Assembly: GCA_963669285.2 (NCBI GenBank)
Contig: CAXXSI010000025.1
Coordinates: forward strand, 81,837 to 145,836
DNA length: 64,000 nt
From: JAWKWH01 sp963669285
GTDB lineage: Bacteria; Pseudomonadota; Alphaproteobacteria; Rhizobiales; Rhizobiaceae
Direction of reading: 5' to 3'
A program made the position numbers and the translations under genes. Of this stretch, positions 27,611 to 37,000 are shown piece after piece (position 1 is the first letter of the stretch; every line of letters starts with the position of its first letter). The notes below the pieces were generated by a model. That model ran no database searches. It was not told the origin of the DNA and was given only the letters and a program-made list of their open reading frames with translations.

Positions 27611-28672
27611 ATGAGCCAGGAAAACCACACCAACCAACAAGTTATGAATTCCGATCATCTGCCGGCCGGACATCCCGAGATCAAACAACCGAAAACCGGT
27701 GTGCTGTTGGTGAATCTGGGAACGCCCGACGGAACCGACGTGGTCTCCATGCGCCGCTATCTGCGCGAGTTTCTGACCGACAAGCGCGTGATCGAATGGC
27801 CGCGCGCAATCTGGCTTCCGATCCTCTACGGCATCGTGCTCAATACACGGCCGAAAAAATCCGGCGCAGCTTATGCTTCGATCTGGAACCGCGAACTGGA
27901 TGAGTCGCCGCTGCGAACCTTCACCCGGTCGCAAGCCGAGAAGCTTGCTGCATCTCTTGAAGATCATTCCCAAATCCAGGTGCGCTGGGCGATGCGCTAC
28001 GGCAATCCGTCGATCGACAGCATCACTACCGAGATGATGCAGGCGGGCTGTACCCGTATCGTTATTTTCCCGCTCTACCCGCAATACTCGGCATCAACAA
28101 CCGCGACCGTAAATGACAAGTTTTTCGAATCATTGATGAAAATGCGGTTCCAACCGGCTATTCGCATTGTCCCGCCCTATCACGATGAACCTGCATATAT
28201 CGACGCTTTGGCGCGCTCCATCGAATCGCATCTGGCAACCGTCGAATTCGATCCCGAAGTGGTGATCGCTTCCTACCACGGCATCCCTCAAAGCTATTTT
28301 CAAAAAGGCGATCCCTATCACTGCCATTGCATGAAAACATCGCGGTTGCTCAGGGACCGGCTTGGCTGGGACGACGACAAACTGATCACGTGCTTCCAGT
28401 CGCGCTTCGGCCCCGAGGAATGGCTGCAGCCCTACACCGACAAGACCGTGGAAAAACTGGCAAAGGACGGCGTCAAGTCCATTGCGGTTTTCAATCCCGG
28501 TTTTGTATCGGACTGCCTCGAAACGCTGGAAGAAATCGCCGGTGAGGCAGGCGAGATTTTCCATGAGGCAGGCGGTGAGAATTTCATCCACATTCCCTGC
28601 CTGAATGACAGCGATGCCGGAATGGATGTGATCGAATCAATCGTTCGGCGCGAACTGGCCGGTTGGATCTGA
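27611..28672 (+). CDS. hemH: Ferrochelatase
   Basis: This is a 353-residue HemH. Family blocks are KTGVLLVNLGTPDG, the central VRWAMRYGNPSI, the catalytic His in VIASYHGIPQSYFQKGDPYH, CFQSRFGPEEWLQPYTD, and the closing NPGFVSDCLETLEEI. It inserts ferrous iron into protoporphyrin IX, the last step of heme synthesis, which serves the cytochromes encoded elsewhere in the window. The N-terminal about 25 residues before KTGVLLVN are an extension; ATG 27644 is an alternative start. An inserted repeat begins 8 bases after the stop. Confidence 0.94.
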   Translation: MSQENHTNQQVMNSDHLPAGHPEIKQPKTGVLLVNLGTPDGTDVVSMRRYLREFLTDKRVIEWPRAIWLPILYGIVLNTRPKKSGAAYASIWNRELDESPLRTFTRSQAEKLAASLEDHSQIQVRWAMRYGNPSIDSITTEMMQAGCTRIVIFPLYPQYSASTTATVNDKFFESLMKMRFQPAIRIVPPYHDEPAYIDALARSIESHLATVEFDPEVVIASYHGIPQSYFQKGDPYHCHCMKTSRLLRDRLGWDDDKLITCFQSRFGPEEWLQPYTDKTVEKLAKDGVKSIAVFNPGFVSDCLETLEEIAGEAGEIFHEAGGENFIHIPCLNDSDAGMDVIESIVRRELAGWI

Positions 28673-28679
28673 CCGGTCG

Positions 28680-28877
28680 CTAGAGCGTGCCCAGAATAAA
28701 TGGGAGCGGTTTGATGGGATGGATTTTTTGTTCCGGCAAGGAGAAGTCCGAAGCGCGATATGAATATCGTGCAAGGGCTTCAACGCAGCCGGGGCGGAAA
28801 AGACGCCCAAGCGGGGATACTTCAAGTGCATGAATGACATGGATAAACCGCAATCGTTTGAACTGGACACGCTCTAG
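28680..28877. repeat. 198-bp MITE-like intergenic repeat
   Basis: The element has 15-base terminal inverted repeats: CTAGAGCGTGCCCAG (28680-28694) and CTGGACACGCTCTAG (28863-28877), with one mismatch. It fills the gap between hemH and the sigma-54 regulator and has no convincing gene. Its ends carry CTAG, which may be a target duplication or part of the repeat, since CTAG is self-complementary. It resembles the short intergenic mosaic repeats common in Rhizobiales genomes; only one copy is in this window. Confidence 0.6.
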
Positions 28878-28905
28878 TCAGACCACAAAAATTGCGGCAA
28901 CTGCC

Positions 28906-30447
28906 CTAGGAAGCGATCTTGTCTCCACGAAGATCATCCGGGTCGATGCCATATTCCTTGAGTTTGCGATAGAGCGTGGAGCGACCGATTCCCAGGCGTC
29001 TGGCGACCTCGCTCATCTGTCCGGCATAGTGGTCGATGGCAAATCGGATCATTTCGAACTCGACATCTGAAAGAGCGCGCACATCGCCACGATCATCGAG
29101 AATGCTGACTTCACCGGCATCTGCCCCTGACGTTGGCAGTTCAGCCTGATCCGGCTCCAGACTGATTGATTCCGCAGTGCTGCCTTTCGAAGGCGCGTCT
29201 ACTCCGGCTCGCTCCGCAATCACCGGGTGGTCCTCAAGCGCATACGACAGGTCGACGCCCTCCACCTGCGCCCTGATCTGCGGAAACTCGTCAACGCCCA
29301 ACACATCGTCATCGCAAAGCACAACCGCGCGCAGTATGGCATTCTCAAGTTGCCGGATATTGCCGGGCCAGTCATAGGACATGAGCAGCGCTACCGCCTC
29401 GCGCGAAATCCCGGTAATGCGTTGACCACTTTCACCCGCCTGGTTCTGGATCATGAAATGCTTGATCAGTGCTGGAATATCCTCTCGGCGATCGCGCAAA
29501 GGAGGCACCGTAATCGGAAATACATTCAATCGGTAGAACAGATCTTCGCGGAATTCGCTGTCCTTGACGCTTTGCATCAATTCGCGGTGGGTTGCTGAAA
29601 CAAGTCTTATGTCAACCTTGTGCGTCCGCTTTGCACCGACGGGATCGACCTCACCCTCCTGAATGGCCCTGAGGAGTTTGACCTGAACTTCCAATGGCAG
29701 ATCGCCGACTTCGTCCAGGAACAATGTCCCGCCGTCGGCCTCGACGAATTTGCCAGTATGCTTGTCGGTGGCGCCGGTAAACGAACCTTTTTCGTGGCCG
29801 AAAAGGATACTCTCGACGAGATTCGAAGGGATGGCGCCGCAGTTGACTGTGACAAATGGATTGCCGGAACGCTGACTGCCGGCCTGGATGGCACGCGCCA
29901 CAAGTTCCTTGCCGACCCCCGACTCCCCCTCAATCAGTACCGGAATATCGGTTGCGGCCGCTTTCCTGGCAAGCGTCAGCACGCGTTTCATAGCCGGGCT
30001 GGACGATACAATGCTGTCGAACGTGACCTGCGCACCGGAAACCGGTTGGCGCTTTCTGGTTTCCGTCTCCGCGCGCTCAACCTTCAACGCATCGGCAATG
30101 GCCGATTTTAAGCGATCAGGTGCCACCGGCTTGACGACATAGTCGAATGCGCCTGCTCGCATGGCAGAAATGACGGTTTCAATCGATCCCTGGGCGGTTT
30201 GAACGATGACCGGGATATCAATTCCCCGCTCGCGCAATTTGGCAATGACGGTTAAACCGTCAATGTCCGGCAAACCGAGATCGAGCACAATCAGTGCGAT
30301 ATCGCTGCCGCGTGAACGGTTGAACGCCTCCAGCGCGGCATTGCCGCAATCGGCGGTGATGACCTGATAACCGGCTTTGCGCACTGCTGCATCGAGGAGC
30401 CTGCATTGTACCGGATCATCTTCGGCGATGAGGACCAACTGTGTCAT
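28906..30447 (-). CDS. Sigma-54-dependent response regulator (NtrC type)
   Basis: This 513-residue activator has a receiver domain (residues 1-120, phospho-acceptor Asp in LIVLDLGLPDIDG). An AAA+ domain follows, with Walker A GESGVGKE, the sigma-54 loop GSFTGA, Walker B LFLDEVGDL and an arginine region FREDLFYRLNVFP. The C-terminal Fis-type helix-turn-helix is ARRLGIGRSTLYRKLKEYGI. A 65-residue linker of low conservation lies before the HTH. The start is ATG 30447; the frame upstream is open but would precede the receiver strand. No kinase gene is adjacent, so signal and targets are unknown. It is divergent from the oligopeptidase gene. Confidence 0.87.
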   Translation of the reverse strand: MTQLVLIAEDDPVQCRLLDAAVRKAGYQVITADCGNAALEAFNRSRGSDIALIVLDLGLPDIDGLTVIAKLRERGIDIPVIVQTAQGSIETVISAMRAGAFDYVVKPVAPDRLKSAIADALKVERAETETRKRQPVSGAQVTFDSIVSSSPAMKRVLTLARKAAATDIPVLIEGESGVGKELVARAIQAGSQRSGNPFVTVNCGAIPSNLVESILFGHEKGSFTGATDKHTGKFVEADGGTLFLDEVGDLPLEVQVKLLRAIQEGEVDPVGAKRTHKVDIRLVSATHRELMQSVKDSEFREDLFYRLNVFPITVPPLRDRREDIPALIKHFMIQNQAGESGQRITGISREAVALLMSYDWPGNIRQLENAILRAVVLCDDDVLGVDEFPQIRAQVEGVDLSYALEDHPVIAERAGVDAPSKGSTAESISLEPDQAELPTSGADAGEVSILDDRGDVRALSDVEFEMIRFAIDHYAGQMSEVARRLGIGRSTLYRKLKEYGIDPDDLRGDKIAS

Positions 30448-30624
30448 ATTTTCAATAATCGCGAAAAGGTTTGATAACGTTGAATAGGTTTGTGGCTTTC
30501 TGTCTGGATCATCTTGGCACAGACATCTAAAAGGCGGCTCAAGAAAGCCGGTAAACAAAATCCTAATATACAATGGCGGCCAACAGGCAGGATTGCCGGA
30601 AATCGCAGGGAAGCGGAAAGTCCA

Positions 30625-32472
30625 ATGAACAAGTCGGGTCAACCGGGCATACAGCTCGCTTCCAGCGTATCAGGCAGTCGGCAGGTTACCGAAGATCTGC
30701 CAGAGTGGAATTTGGCCGATCTCTATACGTCGATGGAATCGCCCGAATTACGCGAGGACATGGAGAATGCGGCAAACGCGGCCGAGGAGTTCGAACAACG
30801 CTGGAAGGGCAAACTCGGCGCTGAAGCGGCCGAAGGCTCCAACGGTAAGCTTGGCACGGCATTGCAGGTCTACGAACAGCTTGAAGAACTGATCGGGCGT
30901 ATCGCTTCGTATGCAGGTTTGGTCTACGCCAGCGATACCTCAGATCCTGCAAGAGCCAAGTTCTACGGCGATGTGCAGGAAAAAATGACGGATGCCAGCG
31001 CGCATCTGCTGTTTTTCCCTCTGGAACTCAACACGATTGACGACGAAGCGATTTCCGGAGCGCTCAAATTGGATCCGATTCTTGGTCACTACCGGCCTTG
31101 GGTGGAGGATCTTCGTAAGGATAAACCCTATCAGCTGGAAGACCGTGTGGAACAGTTGTTCCACGAGAAATCGGTTACCGGTCGCAGTGCGTGGAACCGC
31201 TTGTTCGACGAGACGATGAGTTCGCTCAGGTTCGAAGTCGACGGCGAGGCATTGCCGCTGGAACCAACGCTCAACAAGCTTCAGGATCCGGACACTGATG
31301 TTCGCAGAAAGGCTTCAGAAGCACTCGCAGCGACGTTCAAGCAGAATTTGCGCACGTTCACGCTGATCACCAATACGCTTGCCAAGGACAAGGAAATCTC
31401 GGACCGTTGGCGAGGATTTCGCGATATCGCCGATTCGCGCCATCTGGCAAACAGGGTTGAACGTGAGGTCGTCGACGCGCTCGCCGGTGCGGTGCGCGAT
31501 GCTTGGCCGCGCCTGTCGCACCGCTACTACGCCATGAAGGCCCGTTGGCTGGGAATGGAACGGATGAACCACTGGGACCGCAACGCGCCTCTACCGGAAG
31601 CGCCGCAAGCGATTATCCCGTGGCAGGATGCACGCGAAACGGTATTGTCGGCCTATCGCGGTTTCGCCCCGGAAATGGCTGACATCGCCGACCGGTTTTT
31701 CGAAAATCGCTGGATCGACGCCCCGACACGGCCCGGAAAGGCGCCCGGCGCATTTGCCCATCCCACGGTACCTTCGGTACATCCATATGTGTTGCTCAAT
31801 TATATGGGCAAGCCGCGCGATGTGATGACGCTCGCCCACGAACTGGGCCATGGCGTGCATCAGGTTCTTGCCGGCGGCCAAGGTGCATTGATGGCTTCAA
31901 CGCCGCTGACCCTGGCTGAAACCGCATCGGTGTTCGGAGAGATGCTGACCTTCCGCTCCCTGCTCGCTGCGACCGCAGACGATAGCGAACGAAAGGCCAT
32001 GCTGGCTCAAAAGGTCGAGGACATGATCAATACGGTCGTCCGCCAGATCGCCTTTTACGAGTTTGAACGCCTGGTTCACACCGAGCGGCGCAACGGCGAA
32101 CTGACCGCCGGGCAACTGGGGGATTTTTGGCTGCAGGTTCAGGCAGAAAGCCTTGGTCCGGCGATCCGGCTGGGCGAAGGTTATGAAACATTTTGGGCCT
32201 ACATTCCCCACTTCATTCATTCGCCATTTTATGTCTACGCCTATGCGTTCGGTGATTGCCTGGTCAACTCGCTTTATGCCGTCTATCAGGACGCAGAATC
32301 AGGGTTTCAGAACAAGTATTTCGACATGCTGCGCGCCGGCGGCACGAAGCACCATTCCGAGCTGCTCGCTCCATTCGGATTAGACGCGTCGGATCCGGCT
32401 TTCTGGCAAAAAGGTCTGTCCGTGATCGAAACCCTGATTGACGAATTGGAGGCGATGGACGCAAAGGCCTAG
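30625..32472 (+). CDS. M3-family oligoendopeptidase (PepF-like)
   Basis: This 615-residue cytoplasmic peptidase has the thimet-type zinc motif LAHELGHGVHQ (HExxH) with the third ligand Glu about 25 residues on (TLAETASVFGEML). The late segment HFIHSPFYVYAYAFGDCL holds the conserved His and Tyr. Length and order fit the PepF/M3B clade. It degrades short peptides. ATG 30625 begins after a run of non-conserved codons that would extend it by 45 residues. It is divergent from the NtrC-type regulator with about 177 bases between starts. Confidence 0.88.
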   Translation: MNKSGQPGIQLASSVSGSRQVTEDLPEWNLADLYTSMESPELREDMENAANAAEEFEQRWKGKLGAEAAEGSNGKLGTALQVYEQLEELIGRIASYAGLVYASDTSDPARAKFYGDVQEKMTDASAHLLFFPLELNTIDDEAISGALKLDPILGHYRPWVEDLRKDKPYQLEDRVEQLFHEKSVTGRSAWNRLFDETMSSLRFEVDGEALPLEPTLNKLQDPDTDVRRKASEALAATFKQNLRTFTLITNTLAKDKEISDRWRGFRDIADSRHLANRVEREVVDALAGAVRDAWPRLSHRYYAMKARWLGMERMNHWDRNAPLPEAPQAIIPWQDARETVLSAYRGFAPEMADIADRFFENRWIDAPTRPGKAPGAFAHPTVPSVHPYVLLNYMGKPRDVMTLAHELGHGVHQVLAGGQGALMASTPLTLAETASVFGEMLTFRSLLAATADDSERKAMLAQKVEDMINTVVRQIAFYEFERLVHTERRNGELTAGQLGDFWLQVQAESLGPAIRLGEGYETFWAYIPHFIHSPFYVYAYAFGDCLVNSLYAVYQDAESGFQNKYFDMLRAGGTKHHSELLAPFGLDASDPAFWQKGLSVIETLIDELEAMDAKA

Positions 32473-32492
32473 AACCGTTTGAACGACTCGGT

Positions 32493-33542
32493 TTAGCCCG
32501 CGGCTTCACAGAACCTGTCCACGTCCTGCTCGGTCGTGGCAAAGCTGGTGACCAGCCTGCACAGCGTTTCATTCCCGTCGATATGGCCTGAAAAGGATCT
32601 GGGCGCCGGCCATTCATGGAACTCCGCACCAGCGTCTTCCAGTCGCTTTACGGTCTTTTTGTTGATGATCGGAAATACCTCATTGGCATCGGGGTTCCAG
32701 GCTAGGCGGCAATTCTCAGATGCGTCGATCCCCTGGACAAGTCTTGCCGCCATGGCGTTTGAGTGTGTTGCCAGTTCGATCCACAGATCGTCTTCGAAAT
32801 ATGCATCAAATTGCGCGGCGATAAACCGGCTCTTGGAGAACAGTTGTGCCGCTCGTTTGTGAAGAAACGCCGCATCGCCCGCCAAGTCTGGATTGAGAAA
32901 AATCAATGCCTCGGCGCACCAGCATCCATTTTTGGTCCCGCCAAAAGAAATCATATCGATACCCACATCGATCGTCATCTGAGCAGCGGTGACATCCAAC
33001 GATACGAGCGCATTGGCAAATCGGGCGCCGTCCATGTGCAAAGGCAGCTTGTTTTTCTTGCAGATCGCCGAAATCGCCGCGATTTCATCAAGCGAATAGA
33101 CCGTTCCGATCTCGGTCGATTGGGTGATCGACACCGCCATCGGCTGGCCGGCATGAACAAAATCGGCCGGAAAATGATCGATTGACGGCTGCAGTTTGTC
33201 GATATTGATGCGGCCGAGTGCACCATCGACACCGCACAATCTGGCTCCGCCGGTAAAATACTCCGGCGCGCCGCATTCGTCTTCGGCCATGTGTGCCTCG
33301 GGATGGCAGAACACAACACCGCCCGGGCGGTTCACCGCTGTTAACGCCAGAGAATTGGCGGCGGTCCCTGTTCCGACAAAGAACACGGCCACTTCGCGGC
33401 CGAAAAGCCGGTTAAATCTCTCCCTGACCCGGTCATCAAGCTCGCTTGCCCCATAAGATGAGGCAAATCCCTCGGCATTGCTGGTCATACTCTCACAAAC
33501 TCTCGGGTGCGCACCGGCGCAGTTGTCGGATCTGAATTTCAT
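32493..33542 (-). CDS. Low-specificity threonine aldolase
   Basis: This 349-residue fold-type I PLP enzyme starts MKFRSDNCAGAHP, the usual beginning. The PLP Lys lies in SFGGTKNGCWCAEAL, the cofactor Asp in LHMDGARFANAL, and the substrate His in CHPEAHMAEDECG. It cleaves L-threonine or allo-threonine to glycine and acetaldehyde. GGAG lies 7 to 8 bases before ATG 33542; a longer frame reaching 33695 begins with residues unlike the family. It is convergent with the oligopeptidase gene and divergent from gltB. Confidence 0.88.
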   Translation of the reverse strand: MKFRSDNCAGAHPRVCESMTSNAEGFASSYGASELDDRVRERFNRLFGREVAVFFVGTGTAANSLALTAVNRPGGVVFCHPEAHMAEDECGAPEYFTGGARLCGVDGALGRINIDKLQPSIDHFPADFVHAGQPMAVSITQSTEIGTVYSLDEIAAISAICKKNKLPLHMDGARFANALVSLDVTAAQMTIDVGIDMISFGGTKNGCWCAEALIFLNPDLAGDAAFLHKRAAQLFSKSRFIAAQFDAYFEDDLWIELATHSNAMAARLVQGIDASENCRLAWNPDANEVFPIINKKTVKRLEDAGAEFHEWPAPRSFSGHIDGNETLCRLVTSFATTEQDVDRFCEAAG

Positions 33543-34080
33543 GCTCGCACTCCGCAAAACAAATTGTTCGCACTCATCCCGGATTTGGCTTTGCTGTGCA
33601 ACAAAAACATCGGATCCGGCAAACAGTCCGCACACAGCAGGCGAAGGTCGACATTGCGGTTTGAACCTTTCTGTTGTCCTTTTTCGCCCCATCAAGCAAT
33701 TAAATTTCGATTATGCATTCCGTCACGTAATATCATGTCGATATGCGGCGGTTTTTCGCGTTGGCTTGGCTTGTGCGTTCGAGATAAATGTGGCATATGA
33801 ATTAGGACAGTATTGCTGTCATAAATATCATCGCGCTGTCGTCGTGACTGGTCTATATTGTGACCGTGCGATTTCAGGCGCGACCAGCGCGGTGCCGATT
33901 ATCTGCCGCCGACGTTCCCAAAAGGCCAAGAACCCGGGGGGACGGCAACTTTGTCCAGAGCGCGATATGTGCATGGGCGTTTCGAATTTTGTGCCGTCTG
34001 GCACGGGAAGATTGCGACCGCAGTGGCGCTTCCCGGTTGATGGCGACGCCGCAATGAAGGCGAAGACGGAGGATTGAGCG
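33543..34080. other. 538-bp intergenic region between threonine aldolase and gltB
   Basis: No gene is evident; the open frames here lack start sites and conserved look. It should hold both divergent promoters. One weak sigma-54-like match toward gltB, TGGC (33762) with TGTGC (33772-33776), keeps the invariant GG and GC ten bases apart. Nitrogen control of gltB would make sense but the match is only partial. Confidence 0.3.
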
Positions 34081-37000
34081 ATGGGCGAACGGAAACTGTT
34101 CCCGACAGACGCCGCCACTAGCGTACCTGGCTCCGCTTTGCCGGACGCTCAAGGCCTTTACAATCCCGCCAATGAGCACGATGCCTGCGGCGTCGGTTTC
34201 ATCGCCCATATGAGGGGTGAGAGATCACACAATATCATCGAAAACGGCCTGTCGATGCTGGAGAATCTTACCCATCGCGGTGCGGTCGGCGCCGATCCGC
34301 TCATGGGCGATGGTGCCGGCATGCTGGTGCAAATTCCCGATCGGTTTTTCCGCGAAGAAATGGCTGAAAACGGCATTGAGCTTCCTCAGGCAGGCCTTTA
34401 CGCCGTCGGCCATATATTCATGCCGCAAGACAAGACGCTGCGCGACAATCTCGAACAGATCATTACCGATGTGGTTGCCGCGGAAGGGCAGCAGCTTCTG
34501 GGATTTCGTGATGTACCGGTCGACAATTCCTCTTTGTCGAAAGCGCCGGAAATCGCAGCTTCAGAACCAATCCATCGCCAGGTTTTCATTGGCCGCGGCG
34601 AAGGAATTGAAAACGACAACGACTTCGAACGTCGGCTTTACATATTACGCAAGGTGATATCCAACCGCGTTCACCAGGAAACCGAAGGCCGCGACAATGG
34701 TTTTTATATTGTCTCGCTGTCGTCCCGCACCATCGTCTACAAGGGAATGTTCCTGGCATATCAGGTGCACAAATACTTCAAGGATCTGAGCGACCCGCGC
34801 TTCGAAAGCGCATTGGCCTTGGTTCATCAGCGTTTCTCCACAAACACCTTCCCGTCGTGGAAACTGGCGCACCCGTACCGCATGGTGGCGCACAATGGCG
34901 AAATCAACACGCTGCGCGGCAATGTGAACTGGATGGCCGCCCGCCAGGCATCGGTCGATTCGGAATTGTTCGGCAACGACATCTCCAAGCTTTGGCCGAT
35001 TTCCTATGAAGGCCAGTCGGACACCGCCTGCTTCGACAATGCGCTCGAGTTCCTATGGCAAGGCGGATATTCGCTGGCGCATGCGATGATGATGCTGATC
35101 CCCGAGGCTTGGGCCGGCAACAAGCTGATGGATGAAAACCGCAAGGCTTTTTACGAGTATCATGCTGCATTGATGGAGCCATGGGACGGCCCAGCCGCGG
35201 TAGTATTCACCGACGGGCGCCAGATCGGTGCCACGCTCGACCGCAACGGATTGCGCCCCGCCCGATACCTCGTCACAGAGGACGATTGTGTGATCGCGGC
35301 ATCCGAGGCCGGCGTCATTGATATCGACGAATCCACGATCAAATCGAAGTGGCGCCTCCAGCCGGGGCGGATGCTCCTGATCGACTTGGAACAGGGTCGC
35401 ATCATCTCCGATGAGGAGATCAAGGAAGAAATTGCCACCAAACACCCCTACCGCGAATGGCTGGCCAACACCCAACTCATTCTCGAGGATCTGGCGCCGG
35501 TTGAACCAAGGGCGCTTCGCCGTGACGTCAGCCTGCTCAATCGTCAGCAGGCATTCGGCTACACCCAGGAAGACACCAAGATCCTGATGTCGCCCATGGC
35601 GACGACCGGCCAGGAATCGCTGGGGTCGATGGGTACTGATACGCCGATATCGGCGATGTCGGACAAGTCGAAACTGCTCTACACCTATTTCAAGCAGAAC
35701 TTCGCCCAGGTCACCAATCCACCGATTGATCCGATCCGCGAAGAGCTGGTGATGAGCCTTGTTTCGTTCATTGGCCCGCGCCCGAACATTTTCGATCTTG
35801 TCGGCAGTTCGAGACGCAAGCGGCTCGAAGTGCGCCAACCGATCCTGACCAATGGCGACCTGGAAAAGATTCGCTCGATCGGGCACACCGAAGACCGCTT
35901 CGACACCAAGACGATCGACATCACCTATTCCGCCGCCGAAGGAGCAGCCGGTCTCATCGGCGCGGTCAGCCGTCTGTGCGAGCGGGCGGAAGCGGCAGTG
36001 GCCGGTGGCTATAACATCATCATTCTGTCCGACCGCCAGATCGGTCCGGATCGGATTGCCATTCCGGCATTGCTGGCGACGGCCGCCGTTCACCATCATC
36101 TGATTCGCAAGGGACTGCGCACCGCGGTCGGTCTGGTCGTCGAATCGGGCGAACCGCGTGAGGTACATCATTTCGCCTGTCTGGCAGGGTATGGCGCCGA
36201 GGCGATCAATCCCTATCTGGCATTCGATACATTGCTCGACATGCACGCACGCAAGGCGTTCCCGCCCGAGGTGGATGCCGGCGAAATCGTCGAACGCTAC
36301 ATCAAGTCGATCGGCAAGGGCATCTTGAAGGTCATGTCCAAGATGGGCATCTCGACCTACCAATCCTATTGCGGCGCACAGATTTTCGATGCGGTCGGAT
36401 TGACCACTGATTTCGTCAAGGAATTCTTCTTCGGCACCGCTACGACCATTGAAGGCGTTGGCATGAACGAGGTTGCCGAAGAAACCTATCGCCGACACAC
36501 AAAGGCATTTTGTGGCGATCCGGTATTGAAAAACGCCCTCGAAGTTGGCGGCGAGTACATGTACCGCGTGCGCGGCGAATCCCACATTTGGTCACCCGAT
36601 GCGGTGGCGTCGTTACAGCATGCTGTCAGAACCGAATCCTGGAAAACGTTCAAAGATTTTTCCGACCAAGTCGACGCGGATGCGACATCGGCCCAGACCA
36701 TTCGCGGCTTGTTCGACATCAAGCTGGCCGCTGACGCCGGTCGCAAGCCGGTTGAGTTGAGCGAGGTCGAGCCCGCGTCTGAAATCGTCAAACGGTTCTC
36801 GACAGGCGCGATGTCATTTGGCTCGATCAGCCGCGAGGCACACACGACACTGGCCAAGGCCATGAACCAGATCGGTGGCAAGTCCAACACCGGCGAAGGC
36901 GGCGAGGAACCGGATCGCTACATGCCGCTTCTCGACGGCTCGGCCAATCCCGAGCGTTCGGCGATCAAGCAGGTTGCATCCGGACGGTTCGGCGTTACTA

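Noticed and set aside
28637..28870. 77-codon frame within the hemH-downstream repeat
   Set aside because: It lies on the inverted-repeat element, overlaps the end of hemH in antisense and has no start signal.
33478..34077. 199-codon frame upstream of gltB
   Set aside because: It begins inside the threonine aldolase gene, has no ribosome-binding site and a Cys-rich, Ser-rich composition unlike the genes around it.
35053..36585. 510-codon antisense frame within gltB
   Set aside because: gltB is conserved across this stretch on the + strand; the antisense translation looks like shadow composition without domain motifs.
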